Positions 24,763-34,129 are shown, counted from the stretch's first letter. The stretch is 61,636 nucleotides of DNA from Bacillus crepusculi (GCF_014764715.1 NZ_JACXXE010000013.1:1-61636), one strand, 5' to 3'. The notes: generated by a model from the letters alone, not told the origin. Program-made: numbers and translations.

Positions 24763-25137
24763 ATGGCATTAGAATGGATTTCCGCAGTTAGTAATACCGC
24801 CTACATAACGTTAGATAGTCAGAAGAGAATATACGTTAACGCTGCGACTAGGGCTTTACTTGGAATACCGCCAAATACTCGATTTCAGCTAGTGATCGGC
24901 TACGATAAAGAAGAATCGTGCCTAGTCGTTGCAAAGCCGGAAATGGTTAAAACGGATGTTCAGCCGTTCCAGTTCGATAAAGATTCGTATAGTAAGCGTG
25001 CTCGTCACGTTTTGGAAGGCGCCGGTCTAGAGGATCGAGAATTACCGTTGCGCTTCTATTTGATCGGCGATGGCAAGGCGTCTAAGCAGCCGCACCTAGC
25101 TTATCCGAAAGGTACTTACGCGTTCTCTTTGAGCTGA
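24763..25137 (+). CDS. AbrB/MazE-like DNA-binding protein
   Basis: A 124-residue protein (MALEWISAVSNTAYITLDSQ). Residues 13-55 resemble a swapped-hairpin domain: YITLDSQKRIYVNAATRALL, then GIPPNTRFQLVIGYD. The C-terminal 70 residues are unassigned. No toxin gene is adjacent, so a transition-state-type regulator is likelier than an antitoxin. GCGAGGTGTG precedes the ATG. It is a lone rightward gene, overlapping the end of the convergent kinase gene by 22 bp. Confidence 0.62.
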   Translation: MALEWISAVSNTAYITLDSQKRIYVNAATRALLGIPPNTRFQLVIGYDKEESCLVVAKPEMVKTDVQPFQFDKDSYSKRARHVLEGAGLEDRELPLRFYLIGDGKASKQPHLAYPKGTYAFSLS

Positions 25138-25676
25138 TCGGCCATAATTTCGTCCAGCCGGGCATATAAATCGTCAAGCGTGCCGTCATTTGTGACTTCG
25201 TAATCGACTTCGAAATGATCAAGCGCCGTTTCAGTCGGGTGGTCCATATCGGCCGCTTTGAACTTGTCGCCACGTCTTTTTGCGCGATCAAAACGTGTTT
25301 CGTACGGTGCAGTAATACGCAGAATTTTGAACCCCTCCGCCTTGACACGTTCGTATTCCTCCACCATCCGCATATCCGTGATTAGTAGGTTGCTAGGGCG
25401 GCAGCATCGCAGTTCTTCGTGTTCCTTGATGCGGCGGAATACGATATTGATCCACACATATTCAGCGCCGGGAATCGGTAGCTTTTTAATACCCTCGATG
25501 AAGTCACGCATAGGCTGACGCTGTTTTTCGTCGCCGTCTAATTCCGGGAACAAATCGCCAAATACCGACTTACCTTTTGCGGAAAATGTGAACGGAAAGA
25601 ATTCGTATATTGATACGAGATACTTGACGGCTTCATCTTTGCCAGCGCCTAGCTTACCTGTGATTGCGAGCTTCAT
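25116..25676 (-). CDS. Deoxynucleoside monophosphate kinase
   Basis: A 186-residue P-loop kinase: MKLAITGKLGAGKDEAVKYL has GKLGAGKD at residues 7-14. SNLLITDMRMVEEYERVKAE (about 95-115) carries the acidic second motif, and RITAPYETRFDRAKRRGDKF is the lid-like region. It resembles phage dNMP kinases that phosphorylate dNMPs made during host DNA breakdown. It ends the nucleotide-metabolism operon with ThyX, Dut and RNR. Confidence 0.72.
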   Translation of the reverse strand: MKLAITGKLGAGKDEAVKYLVSIYEFFPFTFSAKGKSVFGDLFPELDGDEKQRQPMRDFIEGIKKLPIPGAEYVWINIVFRRIKEHEELRCCRPSNLLITDMRMVEEYERVKAEGFKILRITAPYETRFDRAKRRGDKFKAADMDHPTETALDHFEVDYEVTNDGTLDDLYARLDEIMADQLKENA

Positions 25677-26338
25677 AGGCCAGCCTTCTTTAAGCCGATG
25701 AGGATTTCCGCAATTAGGGAGCCGCTTTGCTTCGTATTAGAACCGATGTCAGCCGCTACTTTTGCGAGCTGTTCGCCGAGACGTACTTTATCTTCATGTA
25801 GAGCGTTGATTTCCACTTGATGGCGTGCGACAGTGCGTTTTAACTCCGCCACCTCTGCGCCTAGATTGGCTAGGACGGTGATGACGTCGGATTCTTTCGG
25901 TTCCTCTTCCTCGTGGTCATCGATAACCGGCGTTAGTTTGTACGTTTCGCCTCCACCGGAAATAATAGGACCACACGTCGCATCCCATGGCGCGATATTG
26001 ACAGGATTCCCGCCGATTTCCATAGTGAATTTAATCGCGTCCTTTTCCGGATCTTCTAAACGGTAGCGCTCACCGTCAATGTGAACGATGTCGGTCGGTT
26101 CGAGTACGTCGTATTCTTCGAGAGCTCCGTCAAGATAATCCTCACCGCGATGGTCTTTATCCAAATAACAAGAGCCGTCGTCGTAGCTATCGTCCATCTC
26201 TCTTACGTTGGCGATAAACCCTTCCGGAAAATCTCGACTGAAAGTTACGATAATCTTCTCGCCGACCTCTGCGTTCCTATCCACCGCTACATATTCGCGA
26301 TCAACGCCAAGCTTTTCGTCCTTTAATACGTGTATCAT
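25673..26338 (-). CDS. Hypothetical protein with C-terminal coiled coil
   Basis: A 221-residue acidic protein. Residues 1-135 are beta-rich (VGEKIIVTFSRDFPEGFIAN); residues 140-215 form a coiled coil (LGAEVAELKRTVARHQVEIN). It overlaps both neighbours (ATGA couplings). No family recognised. Confidence 0.6.
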   Translation of the reverse strand: MIHVLKDEKLGVDREYVAVDRNAEVGEKIIVTFSRDFPEGFIANVREMDDSYDDGSCYLDKDHRGEDYLDGALEEYDVLEPTDIVHIDGERYRLEDPEKDAIKFTMEIGGNPVNIAPWDATCGPIISGGGETYKLTPVIDDHEEEEPKESDVITVLANLGAEVAELKRTVARHQVEINALHEDKVRLGEQLAKVAADIGSNTKQSGSLIAEILIGLKKAGL

Positions 26339-26838
26339 TCCGCCGCCTCCCTTTTATCTCCGTAAATTACGTCTTTTTTCACGTCAATCAATTTCGCATT
26401 ACAGCATCCGGTTTTACAACGCTCATGCTTCTTTAATACCGTCATTGTCTCCGTGTAGCCGCTCTTTCCGCATTTTTCACATTTAAAACGCACAATGGGG
26501 CCGAATAATATCGGAACATCTGTTGAGCTAACGCCGTGTTTCTTCAGTTCAGCCTCAAACTCGACGCATCCGTCTTGGTAAGAGCGTCCTACCGAATATA
26601 GCGCGTAGTGTATTAATTCGTGGCGCAAAACGTCGATGACTTCCGTTCTACTCGCGTAATCCATTAGCTTTCCGCTGATTTCAATATCTAAGGCGCCTTC
26701 TCTATCGCTGTGTTGAAACCAGCCGAGTGTATTTCGTAATCGATTGTTGCGTTTAATTGGAATTCCGAGTTTCATGTCGTAGTTCTCCGCTAGAAACCGT
26801 TCCGCTTCCTCTATTAGCTCCTCGACTGATACCGCCAT
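26335..26838 (-). CDS. SprT-like zinc metalloprotease
   Basis: A 167-residue protein with HELIHY at 73-78 (VIDVLRHELIHYALYS), the HExxH zinc site of the SprT family. A later zinc ribbon, CEKCGKSGY and CKTGCCNAKL (about 120-148), is also typical. SprT/Spartan relatives act at DNA-protein crosslinks or in replication. In phages they are frequent next to nucleotide genes; the substrate is unknown. Confidence 0.8.
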   Translation of the reverse strand: MAVSVEELIEEAERFLAENYDMKLGIPIKRNNRLRNTLGWFQHSDREGALDIEISGKLMDYASRTEVIDVLRHELIHYALYSVGRSYQDGCVEFEAELKKHGVSSTDVPILFGPIVRFKCEKCGKSGYTETMTVLKKHERCKTGCCNAKLIDVKKDVIYGDKREAAE

Positions 26839-26851
26839 AGACAGCGCCTCC

Positions 26852-27364
26852 TTAATTCGTTATGATTTCCGCCTTTAGCCGTTGCCGTCCGAATGCCTGC
26901 GCCTCAGAAACGCCCGCAACGTACAGATCGATATGTCCTTCCGTAATTGCGCCGCCACGGTCTTCGCAAGTCCTGAAGCCGATGCCCTCGATGTTTAGCC
27001 GAGTCCCGAACGCCATTGACGGTGGACAGGCGATCGTACGGCCCGTTTTGGTGCGTGCGCCACTTGCCGTTACGCCGTAGTCGGGATCGCCTGCTGACTT
27101 GCCCGTAGACTCGGCGCCGTTTGTGTACGCTGTCACTTCGTATGTTTGCGCTAGTTTTGGCGCTTTCTGCTTGCGCTTGACTACGTGCTTCGTCGGCTTC
27201 TTAGCCTTCGTCTCTTTAAGCGCCTTTACTTCGCCCTCTAACGTCTTGATGCGTTGATTGGCTCGCTGTAAAGCCGCTTGGTCGGCCGTTAATATAGGCG
27301 CCGGTTTTTCTTCCGCCGGTTGCTGCGTACATAATAAGCCGCACGCAATCGTCATTGTCGTCAT
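26852..27364 (-). CDS. 3D-domain cell wall hydrolase or export protein
   Basis: About 170 residues from ATG 27364 (MTTMTIACGLLCTQQPAEEK), which shares a base with the thyX stop. A GTG at 27406 would extend the hydrophobic N-terminus (a fuller signal helix) but lacks a ribosome site. Coiled coil at about 35-55. The C-terminal 3D domain has YEVTAYTNGAESTGK, VTASGARTKTGRTIAC and HIDLYVAGVSEAQAFGRQ, with the conserved D-x-D/Y triad in the last segment. YocH/YuiC-like enzymes cleave peptidoglycan; a role in wall remodelling is inferred. Confidence 0.75.
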   Translation of the reverse strand: MTTMTIACGLLCTQQPAEEKPAPILTADQAALQRANQRIKTLEGEVKALKETKAKKPTKHVVKRKQKAPKLAQTYEVTAYTNGAESTGKSAGDPDYGVTASGARTKTGRTIACPPSMAFGTRLNIEGIGFRTCEDRGGAITEGHIDLYVAGVSEAQAFGRQRLKAEIITN

Positions 27365-28167
27365 TATGCCGATGCAGACACCCCCTCGAAGAATTGCGCA
27401 GTCCACGGCTCGACTTCGGTTACGGCACGACGTAAGGCTTCTGCTAGGTCGGCGATTTCCGCCTGTGCTCCGTTTCCGCGCCGTCTCTTAGCGTAGAAGT
27501 CTAATAGAGCACGTAAGTTAACGGTCATTACGAGATTAGTAGCCACGGCTTGCGGTAGGACGGCTCGGGCATCCTCGGCTGGCACGCCTGCCTTACGCAA
27601 AAGATCGTAGGACTCTTGAGCGTGTTTCATTACGTCATCAAAAATATCATCCGCAGTTAAATCGTAATCAGTGCCCTCTACTGCGGTCTTATCTCCCGTA
27701 ACACTTTCCGGCACGACGTAATCAAACCCGCCCGATCTGTCACCGCTTCCCATCCGCACATAACGCTGTGATTGGACGCTGAAGCTAAAGCCAGCGCGGT
27801 GTCGTGTTAATTGCGCTAATAAGGCGCGGCTGACGCCTTCGATCGCAAAGGTGAACGTCAGATGCTCCACGGTCGACGTGTGTTTCGATGCGACGATCTG
27901 CCGGAATAGTCGGTCGGCATCCGTGCCCGCGCCGCCATCTGATGCGCTGTTGCCGAAATACTTGGCGCCTTCTTTGGCTACGATTTCGGACGGCTTGTTC
28001 GGGGAATAACAAGTCCTGATCGCGGATAGTGCGACCGCTTGGCCGTCGGTTGCTTCGTAATCGTCGAAGTGAAATACGTCCGAGGTTCCGTGATGTAGAG
28101 ATCGGTAGAATTTATCGCTTAATTGCGTATGTGCGAGTAGTTGTACGTTCATTTTGGTTTCCGCCAT
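27364..28167 (-). CDS. thyX: Flavin-dependent thymidylate synthase
   Basis: A 267-residue ThyX converting dUMP to dTMP with FAD and methylenetetrahydrofolate. The signature RHRAGFSFSVQSQRY (about 140-154) is the ThyX motif RHRxxSxxxxSxR with Gly-Phe at the usual spacing. HTSTVEHLTFTFAIEGVSRA is the conserved segment before it. Start may be M1 (MAETKMNVQ) or M6 (MNVQLLAHT). It lies after dut and the 81-residue gene in the leftward operon, so dUTP goes to dUMP and then dTMP. Confidence 0.95.
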   Translation of the reverse strand: MAETKMNVQLLAHTQLSDKFYRSLHHGTSDVFHFDDYEATDGQAVALSAIRTCYSPNKPSEIVAKEGAKYFGNSASDGGAGTDADRLFRQIVASKHTSTVEHLTFTFAIEGVSRALLAQLTRHRAGFSFSVQSQRYVRMGSGDRSGGFDYVVPESVTGDKTAVEGTDYDLTADDIFDDVMKHAQESYDLLRKAGVPAEDARAVLPQAVATNLVMTVNLRALLDFYAKRRRGNGAQAEIADLAEALRRAVTEVEPWTAQFFEGVSASA

Positions 28168-28394
28168 TGTTGATCCTCCTTCGCTAGACTTTCGAAAACT
28201 CCTCGGTATTGTTTGTTAATAGATTGCGTAACTATATCCCGCGCCTTCTCTTTCGTAGTGACACGAAAGGTACAATCGTCTTTTCCATATAGTCCGTGAT
28301 TGACAACATAATCTCGAAACAGCTCGTTCATATAGCCGAGGTCGCCCGCGCCGTAGAATTTTCCGTTCAAGAAGCAGGCGTAGATTTGTGACAC
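28149..28394 (-). CDS. Hypothetical protein
   Basis: An 81-residue protein (MSQIYACFLNGKFYGAGDLG) coupled to dut at its start and overlapping thyX at its end. Mixed alpha/beta, basic C-terminus (AKEDQQWRKPK). Unknown role. Confidence 0.6.
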   Translation of the reverse strand: MSQIYACFLNGKFYGAGDLGYMNELFRDYVVNHGLYGKDDCTFRVTTKEKARDIVTQSINKQYRGVFESLAKEDQQWRKPK

Positions 28395-28978
28395 TATAAC
28401 CGCTCCTTGCCTGCCGGCTCGCTGAAATACTCCGGATGCGCCTCCCCGACTCCGCTGCTCCCGAAGCCGCCCGCACCACGTTCCGTTTCTCCCAGCGCAT
28501 CCACAACCGTAAAGGTCGCTTGCTCTACCGGTTTAATAACCGCTTGGGCAATGCGATCTCCTTTGCGGATGCTATACGTTCCTGAATAGACTGTATTCGG
28601 AAGATGAGTACGTTCTCCATCGGCGGTGTTGATGTACCAAGAACGCTTATGAAATACGCTATGAGGTCCGGCCTCCAAATGCGCAGCGCCGAGTATTGTC
28701 GCATTATCCACGAGCACGCCAACCTCGCCTGCGTACCCGCTATCCACCGTCCCTAGTTGAACGCGCAGGGTCGTCTTCAGCGTAATACCCGACCGGGGCC
28801 TGATTTGCATTTCGTAGCCTACCGGAATCTCGAACGCGAGACCTGTCGGCACTAGTTTCGTCTCACCCGGCTCGATAATGACGTCTTCCGCCGCGTATAG
28901 ATCGAAGCAGGCGTCCGTCGAATGCGCGTATGTTGGCGTAGTTGCGTCGGCTGATAGCCGTTTAATATTTACGTTCAT
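28394..28978 (-). CDS. dut: dUTPase
   Basis: A 194-residue trimeric-type dUTP diphosphatase. Motifs: 1 STDACFDLYAAED, 2 RPRSGITLKTTL, 3 VQLGTVDSGYAGEVGVLVDN, 4 SIRKGDRIAQAVI, 5 RGAGGFGSSGV. It is longer than the usual 140-150 residues because of an insert of about 35 residues between motifs 3 and 4 and a C-terminal tail after motif 5. Inserts of this kind exist in some staphylococcal phage dUTPases that interact with repressors; function here is unknown. Confidence 0.95.
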   Translation of the reverse strand: MNVNIKRLSADATTPTYAHSTDACFDLYAAEDVIIEPGETKLVPTGLAFEIPVGYEMQIRPRSGITLKTTLRVQLGTVDSGYAGEVGVLVDNATILGAAHLEAGPHSVFHKRSWYINTADGERTHLPNTVYSGTYSIRKGDRIAQAVIKPVEQATFTVVDALGETERGAGGFGSSGVGEAHPEYFSEPAGKERL

Positions 28979-29124
28979 TGTGATGCCTCCTTTTTAACCG
29001 CACCTGTAAGTAAGGCCGCCGCAATAGTAACGAAGTAAATTACGGTCTCTACGTTGGATGGTCTAAAGCATTCCAACCACGTCGCGGTACCGATTATTAC
29101 TATTCCCGCTAGAATATAACGCAT
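28975..29124 (-). CDS. Small two-helix membrane protein
   Basis: A 49-residue protein (MRYILAGIVIIGTATWLECF) with membrane helices at 4-18 and 27-42. RBS AAGGAGG, 8 nt. Its stop overlaps the dut ATG. Confidence 0.65.
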   Translation of the reverse strand: MRYILAGIVIIGTATWLECFRPSNVETVIYFVTIAAALLTGAVKKEASQ

Positions 29125-29295
29125 CTACTCGACCTCCTTCGCCTTCTTACCTTCCTCAAACGGCAGCGTAACCACGTATAGTAAGAACGGCGCTCCCGCC
29201 GCCACGAACCACCAAAAGCCTGCCGCATGTGCGTACCAAAAGGCCGGTACGATTGACGCTATTAGAAGAGCGCCTCGGTTAATCGTCTCTCGCAT
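29125..29295 (-). CDS. Small two-helix membrane protein
   Basis: A 56-residue protein (MRETINRGALLIASIVPAFW) with two membrane helices and a charged end (EEGKKAKEVE). RBS AAGGAG upstream; its stop immediately precedes the ATG of the next membrane gene. It is the first gene after the 41-bp repeated element. Confidence 0.65.
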   Translation of the reverse strand: MRETINRGALLIASIVPAFWYAHAAGFWWFVAAGAPFLLYVVTLPFEEGKKAKEVE

Positions 29296-29320
29296 ACGAT
29301 CATCTCCTTAATTTCGCTTT

Positions 29321-29361
29321 CACTTATACAGTCGCATGTGGACGGCGTAAATCGGGACATT
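29321..29361 (-). promoter_or_regulatory. 41-bp repeated operon-head element, copy A
   Basis: Minus strand: AATGTCCCGATT, 8-9 variable bases, CCACATGCGACTG, then TATAAGTG. Two blocks are almost identical in copies B (43996-44036) and C (53831-53871). TATAAG can serve as a -10 box; no good -35 exists, so an activator or alternative sigma is likely. It precedes the leftward unit of 29295-25116. Confidence 0.85.
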
Positions 29362-29390
29362 AATCGGCAGGAAAATAAATTATCCGTTTA

Positions 29391-30128
29391 TCAGGCGCTT
29401 TTACTCCGTCCCCAATTAGACTCGCGGATAAGTTCGAAAGTCCATCCGTTGTAATCGGTGCGCTCACCGCGAAGGCACTTCTTAATAGTAGGTCGGTGCA
29501 GGCCGTGTTTAGCAGCGAAGGGACGTAGGCCAGAAACCGTAAAGGATTCTCCGGAAGGCGCCGTCGCTATGAATAGTAGTTTTGTTGCCGAAACATCTCG
29601 ATATTTTCTATTAATCTCTCTTGTCACGAAGCAGCACGTAGACGCCGAATATACTCGTTTAGATTTACATAAATCGAACTGTTTTATGTCCTTATCTAAC
29701 TCAAGTTTCCCTCGATCAAAAAGTTCCCTGTCGAACCCTTCAATGACCGTAATATCCTTCAAAAATAATTCGAAGGAGTGCCAACGTTCACAGACGGAAA
29801 CGCCAGCCCCTCCGTAGTTAGGATAGCCGCTGCTAGATTTGTCATAGCAACGTTCTAATATACCCGCCCACACGCTATACTCGCGCTTATGCCCAACCAT
29901 CTTCGTATCTCCCAAATAGCCAACTCCGAAGACTGAACGCTGGAACCGGTCTTTTATTTTACCGCGCTTTATCTCTACTTTTTCTACATCTCTTTCGTAG
30001 CCAGTTTCAAGAAAACGAACACGAAATATCGAAGTTCCGTTCTTTTTCCTTCTGACGAAACGCACAACTTGATACGATTGGTCGGCGTTGTTTTTGAAGA
30101 ACCTACCGACTAACTCATCTCTAATCAT
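29391..30128 (-). CDS. HNH/AP2-type homing endonuclease-like protein
   Basis: A 245-residue protein from ATG 30128 ([17 protein letters not shown]), overlapping the nrdF stop. [39 protein letters not shown] and [10 protein letters not shown] are the pattern of phage AP2/HNH-like endonucleases. The C-terminal 60 residues ([20 protein letters not shown]) look like a NUMOD-type DNA-binding helix repeat. It is free-standing at the end of the ribonucleotide reductase genes, a favoured homing location. nrdE and nrdF are not interrupted. Confidence 0.7.
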   Translation of the reverse strand: MIRDELVGRFFKNNADQSYQVVRFVRRKKNGTSIFRVRFLETGYERDVEKVEIKRGKIKDRFQRSVFGVGYLGDTKMVGHKREYSVWAGILERCYDKSSSGYPNYGGAGVSVCERWHSFELFLKDITVIEGFDRELFDRGKLELDKDIKQFDLCKSKRVYSASTCCFVTREINRKYRDVSATKLLFIATAPSGESFTVSGLRPFAAKHGLHRPTIKKCLRGERTDYNGWTFELIRESNWGRSKSA

Positions 30129-31092
30129 CGAAAAAGAAGTCCTCATCGCGAATTGCTTCAGCCGTCGCTTTCTTGTAACCGTTCCCTTTTAGACTAAACA
30201 CATCAAAAGATTTCGTCTTCGTACTCAACCCGTTAATCACGATCGGATTGACCGGCTCATCCGGAAAATGGGCTTCAAAGCCGAGGTTCATGAGCGCCTT
30301 ATTCGCGTTATACCTAACGAAGGCCTTAACGTCATGCGCCAAGCCGACCGCTCCGTACACATCATCCGTATATGCGACCTCGTTCTCGTAAAGACCCGCC
30401 AGTAAACCGACCGCCCATTCGTGTAATGCCGCCTTAACGTCGTCCGTTTGACTATTATAAATTTCCTGCGCCAACAGCCCGACATATACGCCGTGGATCG
30501 CTTCATCACGAATAATAAGGTTAATTATCTCGCCGCTCTGCATCATGCGCCCCTGCCCGTAGAAATACAACGGATAGTAAAAGCCGCTGTAGAATAGGAA
30601 ACTTTCGAGATACACCGAAGCCACCATCGCTTTATATAACGAAATGTCATCGCCTGCCTTGATGTCGCGATAGAGGTCGGTGATCAGCTTCGCTTTGCGC
30701 TGCAAATACCGGTTTTCCTTAACCCACTCGAAGACGGCCGTTATGGTCTCCGAAGGGGCCAGCGTTAGAAAGATATTCGAATAGGACTTCGCATGGACTG
30801 CGTTCTCCATCATCGCCATGAAATTAAGTACGGCCTTGCGCTGGTGACCATCTACGTGCGCCATAATGGCGGGCATGCCGGTATTACCTTGCTCCGTATC
30901 TAGCAGCGTTAGGCCGGCGAGTACTTTCATATACGTATCGCGTTCGGCTGGCGTAAGATCTTTCCACGCAAGTAGGTCGCCGTTTAGCGAAATCTCCTCC
31001 GGTAGCCAAAACTGCTTGACGTTCTGATCGTAGAACATGGCCGTGAAATTATCGTCTGATTGCGACCAGTTGGCCGCTGTGAATGTCGTCAA
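30121..31092 (-). CDS. nrdF: Class Ib ribonucleotide reductase, small subunit
   Basis: A 323-residue radical-generating subunit. Carboxylate and His ligands lie in [22 protein letters not shown] (ExxH) and [12 protein letters not shown] (ExxH). The C-terminal peptide DEDFFFDD binds NrdE. Strong likeness to Bacillus NrdF ([19 protein letters not shown]). With NrdE and NrdI nearby it forms a complete class Ib enzyme making dNDPs. Confidence 0.96.
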   Translation of the reverse strand: MTTFTAANWSQSDDNFTAMFYDQNVKQFWLPEEISLNGDLLAWKDLTPAERDTYMKVLAGLTLLDTEQGNTGMPAIMAHVDGHQRKAVLNFMAMMENAVHAKSYSNIFLTLAPSETITAVFEWVKENRYLQRKAKLITDLYRDIKAGDDISLYKAMVASVYLESFLFYSGFYYPLYFYGQGRMMQSGEIINLIIRDEAIHGVYVGLLAQEIYNSQTDDVKAALHEWAVGLLAGLYENEVAYTDDVYGAVGLAHDVKAFVRYNANKALMNLGFEAHFPDEPVNPIVINGLSTKTKSFDVFSLKGNGYKKATAEAIRDEDFFFDD

Positions 31093-31272
31093 TTATTCGT
31101 CCTCCATTTCGTCTCTGTTTTCACGGTAATAGGCGGCCGCTAAATTCTTCAATCGTTCCAAGTCTGCGATAAATTCGTTAAACATTTCCGCATCATAGAA
31201 GCATTCGCCATGATCGATGCTGCACGAAATATCACAAGCTAGGTCCTCAACTTCCCATCTTAAACTGCGCAT
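31093..31272 (-). CDS. Small acidic protein between nrdE and nrdF
   Basis: A 59-residue protein from ATG 31272 (MRSLRWEVEDLACDISCSID), overlapping the nrdE stop by 13 bp and ending at nrdF. Length and place recall a glutaredoxin-like NrdH, but no CxxC redox site is present, only LACDISCSI. Function unknown. Confidence 0.6.
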   Translation of the reverse strand: MRSLRWEVEDLACDISCSIDHGECFYDAEMFNEFIADLERLKNLAAAYYRENRDEMEDE

Positions 31273-33359
31273 GATAGGCACCCTTCCTGCGTCGTATCCT
31301 TAGTGCGCGCATAATAAAGCGTCTTGATTCCCTTGTGGTGTGCGTATAGGTCAATCCGATTTAAGTCACGCGTTGTCATCGTATCTTTTAGGAATAATGT
31401 AAAGCTGATTCCTTGATCGACGTGCTGCTGAATGGTTGCGATCATATCGACGACCTTAAACATATCCATGTCGTACGCTTCCTTATAGAAGAACCAGTTT
31501 TGCGGCGACAATCCCGGCATAGGATAGTACGTCTTCGAGTTTCCGTAAGTCCGCTCCTCAATCCGTTCCATAATCGGCATGACCGAAGCCGTAGCCGACT
31601 GTACATACGAAATCGATCCGTTAGGGGCAATCGCAAGTCTATAGGCGTGATAGAGTCCGTGCATATTTACGTTATCGCGTAAGACATCCCATTCGAGAGG
31701 TGTCGGAATTACGATGTCTTTAAACAACGCCCGTACTTTATCCGTTTTTGGCCGGTAATCACCTTCGAAATACTTCTCGAAATACTCTCCGTTCGCATAC
31801 GTTGACCCTTCGTATCCTTCAAACGTCGTACCCGTTTCCTGCGCCAATTCATTCGAGCGCACCAACGTCCAGTAATTGATCGTCGCGAAGAAAACGTTAG
31901 CAAAGTCGCGCGCTTCCTCCGATTCGTAGGCGATGCCATTTTGCGCTAGATAGCCGTGTAAGTTCATCGCGCCGAGGCCGATCGATCGCATTTCACGGTT
32001 AGCCTTTGCGACGGCAGGTGCGTTTTTGATATTCGTAGATTCTGAGACAACCGTAAGTGCGTCGACGGCTAGTTTGACGGCATTTTCGATTGAGCCGCCC
32101 GCCATTACATTCGCGATATTAAGAGAGCCGAGGTTGCACGAAATATCTAAGCCGATGTTGTCCTGTTCGCCATAGTCGTTGTATTCCGAGACGGTTGACG
32201 CCTGAAGCACCTCCGAACATAAATTGGAAAACTTAACGCGGCTGATGTGATTAAGCGCATGTTCTCGGTTAACGTTGTCTTGAAACATGATATACGGATA
32301 TCCCGATTCAGAACGAAGCACGGCCATCTTTTCGAGTAGCTGTCGCGGGTTAATCCGTTCCTTACGCACTGCCGGATTATTTACGAGTTCATCGTACATT
32401 GCGCCAATGTCCATCTCGTCAAGATGCGTGCCATACGCCTTGTAGACCGTGTGCGGATAGAAAACGTAGGCTGGACGATCTTCCCGCGCTAATTCAATGA
32501 ATTTATCCGGAACGACTACGCCGATGGACAGCGTTTTGACCCTTACGTCTTCATCTGCCGAGATTTTTTTCGCATCTAAGAAATCGTTTATATCCGCGTG
32601 GAATACGTTTAGATACGCAGCGCCTGCACCCTGCCGCTGGCCCGCCTGGTTAATATGCCGCAATGATTGGTCGAGGTTTCTCATGATCGGAACTACTCCG
32701 CTCGTAACGCCCTCATGACCCATAAGCGACTCACCTTTTGCGCGAGTCTTTGAAAGGTTTACGGAGATGCCTCCGCCGATTTTCGATAGCTGGCGCACCG
32801 TCGAATTCATCATGTTGATATCGTTCAGCGAGTCGTTGACTTCGAGCAGGAAGCACGATACCATCTCGCCTCTACGTTTGCGCCCGGCGTTCAAAAACGT
32901 AGGCGTCGCCGGCTGGTATTCTTGGCGAATCATTAGTTTCGCAAACTCGATCGCTTTAGCGCCGTCTCCTTTTCCGAAGTACAACGCACAGCAAGCGATG
33001 CGGTCTTCGTAGCGTTCGAGAATCTTCTTGCGATCGTTCGTCTTCAGCGCGTAGTCGTTATAGAATTTGAATGCGCTCATGAACGAAGGGAATCGGAACT
33101 TGGCGGCATAGGCCGTTTTGTAGACCGCTTTGATTTCCTCGAAAGTATAAGCGTCCAGGAACTCGGTTTCGTAATAATTGTTGTCGCGTAAATAATCGAG
33201 CTTCTCGCGTAGGTCGTGGAAAAATACGGTGTTTTGATTTACGTAGTCTATAAAATAAGCACGGACGGCTTCTTCGTCTTTCTCGAATTGAAACCGTCCG
33301 TCTTTTTGAATCATAATTTCGTTATTTAACTCGATGTATCTTTCGTGTTTATTCGTCAT
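31260..33359 (-). CDS. nrdE: Class Ib ribonucleotide reductase, large subunit
   Basis: A 699-residue catalytic subunit, normal family length. Features: FSNLCSEVLQAS (active-site Cys), DISCNLGSLNIANVM with the second Cys, MNLHGYLAQ, and the C-terminal relay CLSC in TTQEGCLSCAV. No intein or intron. It lacks the ATP-cone typical of class Ia. It overlaps the methyltransferase gene by 4 bp. Confidence 0.96.
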   Translation of the reverse strand: MTNKHERYIELNNEIMIQKDGRFQFEKDEEAVRAYFIDYVNQNTVFFHDLREKLDYLRDNNYYETEFLDAYTFEEIKAVYKTAYAAKFRFPSFMSAFKFYNDYALKTNDRKKILERYEDRIACCALYFGKGDGAKAIEFAKLMIRQEYQPATPTFLNAGRKRRGEMVSCFLLEVNDSLNDINMMNSTVRQLSKIGGGISVNLSKTRAKGESLMGHEGVTSGVVPIMRNLDQSLRHINQAGQRQGAGAAYLNVFHADINDFLDAKKISADEDVRVKTLSIGVVVPDKFIELAREDRPAYVFYPHTVYKAYGTHLDEMDIGAMYDELVNNPAVRKERINPRQLLEKMAVLRSESGYPYIMFQDNVNREHALNHISRVKFSNLCSEVLQASTVSEYNDYGEQDNIGLDISCNLGSLNIANVMAGGSIENAVKLAVDALTVVSESTNIKNAPAVAKANREMRSIGLGAMNLHGYLAQNGIAYESEEARDFANVFFATINYWTLVRSNELAQETGTTFEGYEGSTYANGEYFEKYFEGDYRPKTDKVRALFKDIVIPTPLEWDVLRDNVNMHGLYHAYRLAIAPNGSISYVQSATASVMPIMERIEERTYGNSKTYYPMPGLSPQNWFFYKEAYDMDMFKVVDMIATIQQHVDQGISFTLFLKDTMTTRDLNRIDLYAHHKGIKTLYYARTKDTTQEGCLSCAV

Positions 33360-34129
33360 GCGGCGCCTCCTTCTTTAAATTCATGCGCTAGTCTTTCTTC
33401 GGAAATACGAACGTAACTCTCTTCAATCTCAAAACCTACGAATTTTCTATTCTCTTTTAGCGCAGCAACTGCAGTTGAGCCAGAACCCATGCAATTATCT
33501 AAAACGGTCTCACCTTCGTTAGTGTACGTTTTGATTAAATATCTCAACAGATCCACAGGCTTTTGAGTCGGATGTAATTGACTTTTTTGCTTATCCGTTG
33601 GGAAAACGAGTACACTTCTCGGATATCTTTCAGTGCTATCGTACGAAGTGTTCTGATATTCTCCGTAATTTGTGGATTTACTGCAGCTATTCTTGTGGGC
33701 AGCCTTGCTTACTTTTCTTTCATGTCCAGTAGTTTTTTGCGGATTATATTTCGGGAGTTTCTTGTAGAATACGAGTATATTTTCATGCGATTTCATTGGC
33801 ATCTTTTTAGCGTTAAGATGACCAGTCGGCTGTGTCTTTTCCCATATCCACTCATATCGAAGTAGCTTGAGATTGCTGCAGGCTAGGACCTTGTCGAATG
33901 GAGTTTGCGCAAATAACACGATAGCCCCGTTATCTTTAATTACTCTTTCGTACTGCTCCCACAAAGGCTCGAATGGGATGACAGTATCCCACTTATTGCG
34001 CGTCGTTCCGTAGGGCAGATCGCAAAGTATCATATCAACCGACTTATCCGGAAACATCCGCATCCCCTCGATACAATCCTGATGATATATCCGATTTAAT
34101 TCGAGTTCTCCGATCATCTCTTTACCCAA
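33356..34129 (-). CDS. DNA methyltransferase (beta class, N4/N6)
   Basis: A 257-residue methylase. Catalytic motif LCDLPYGTTRNKWD (DLPY, a DPPY variant) at about 37-41 precedes the cofactor site VLDNCMGSGSTAVAALKENR at about 212-230, which is the beta-class order. HPTQKPVDLLRYLI is the conserved segment before motif I. Starts at TTG 34129 or ATG 34117 (MIGELELNRI). No partner restriction enzyme is near, so it probably protects phage DNA or marks it epigenetically. Confidence 0.88.
   Translation of the reverse strand: MGKEMIGELELNRIYHQDCIEGMRMFPDKSVDMILCDLPYGTTRNKWDTVIPFEPLWEQYERVIKDNGAIVLFAQTPFDKVLACSNLKLLRYEWIWEKTQPTGHLNAKKMPMKSHENILVFYKKLPKYNPQKTTGHERKVSKAAHKNSCSKSTNYGEYQNTSYDSTERYPRSVLVFPTDKQKSQLHPTQKPVDLLRYLIKTYTNEGETVLDNCMGSGSTAVAALKENRKFVGFEIEESYVRISEERLAHEFKEGGAA

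Noticed and set aside
24763..25137. Antitoxin of a MazEF-type pair
   Set aside because: The AbrB-like fold fits, but no toxin gene lies next to it; the convergent neighbour is a P-loop kinase.
30128..30146. Upstream start of the HNH-like gene inside nrdF
   Set aside because: ATG 30128 has GAGGA upstream at usable distance and fits the usual short gene overlap.
31093..31272. NrdH glutaredoxin between nrdE and nrdF
   Set aside because: Position is right but there is no CxxC active site; called hypothetical.
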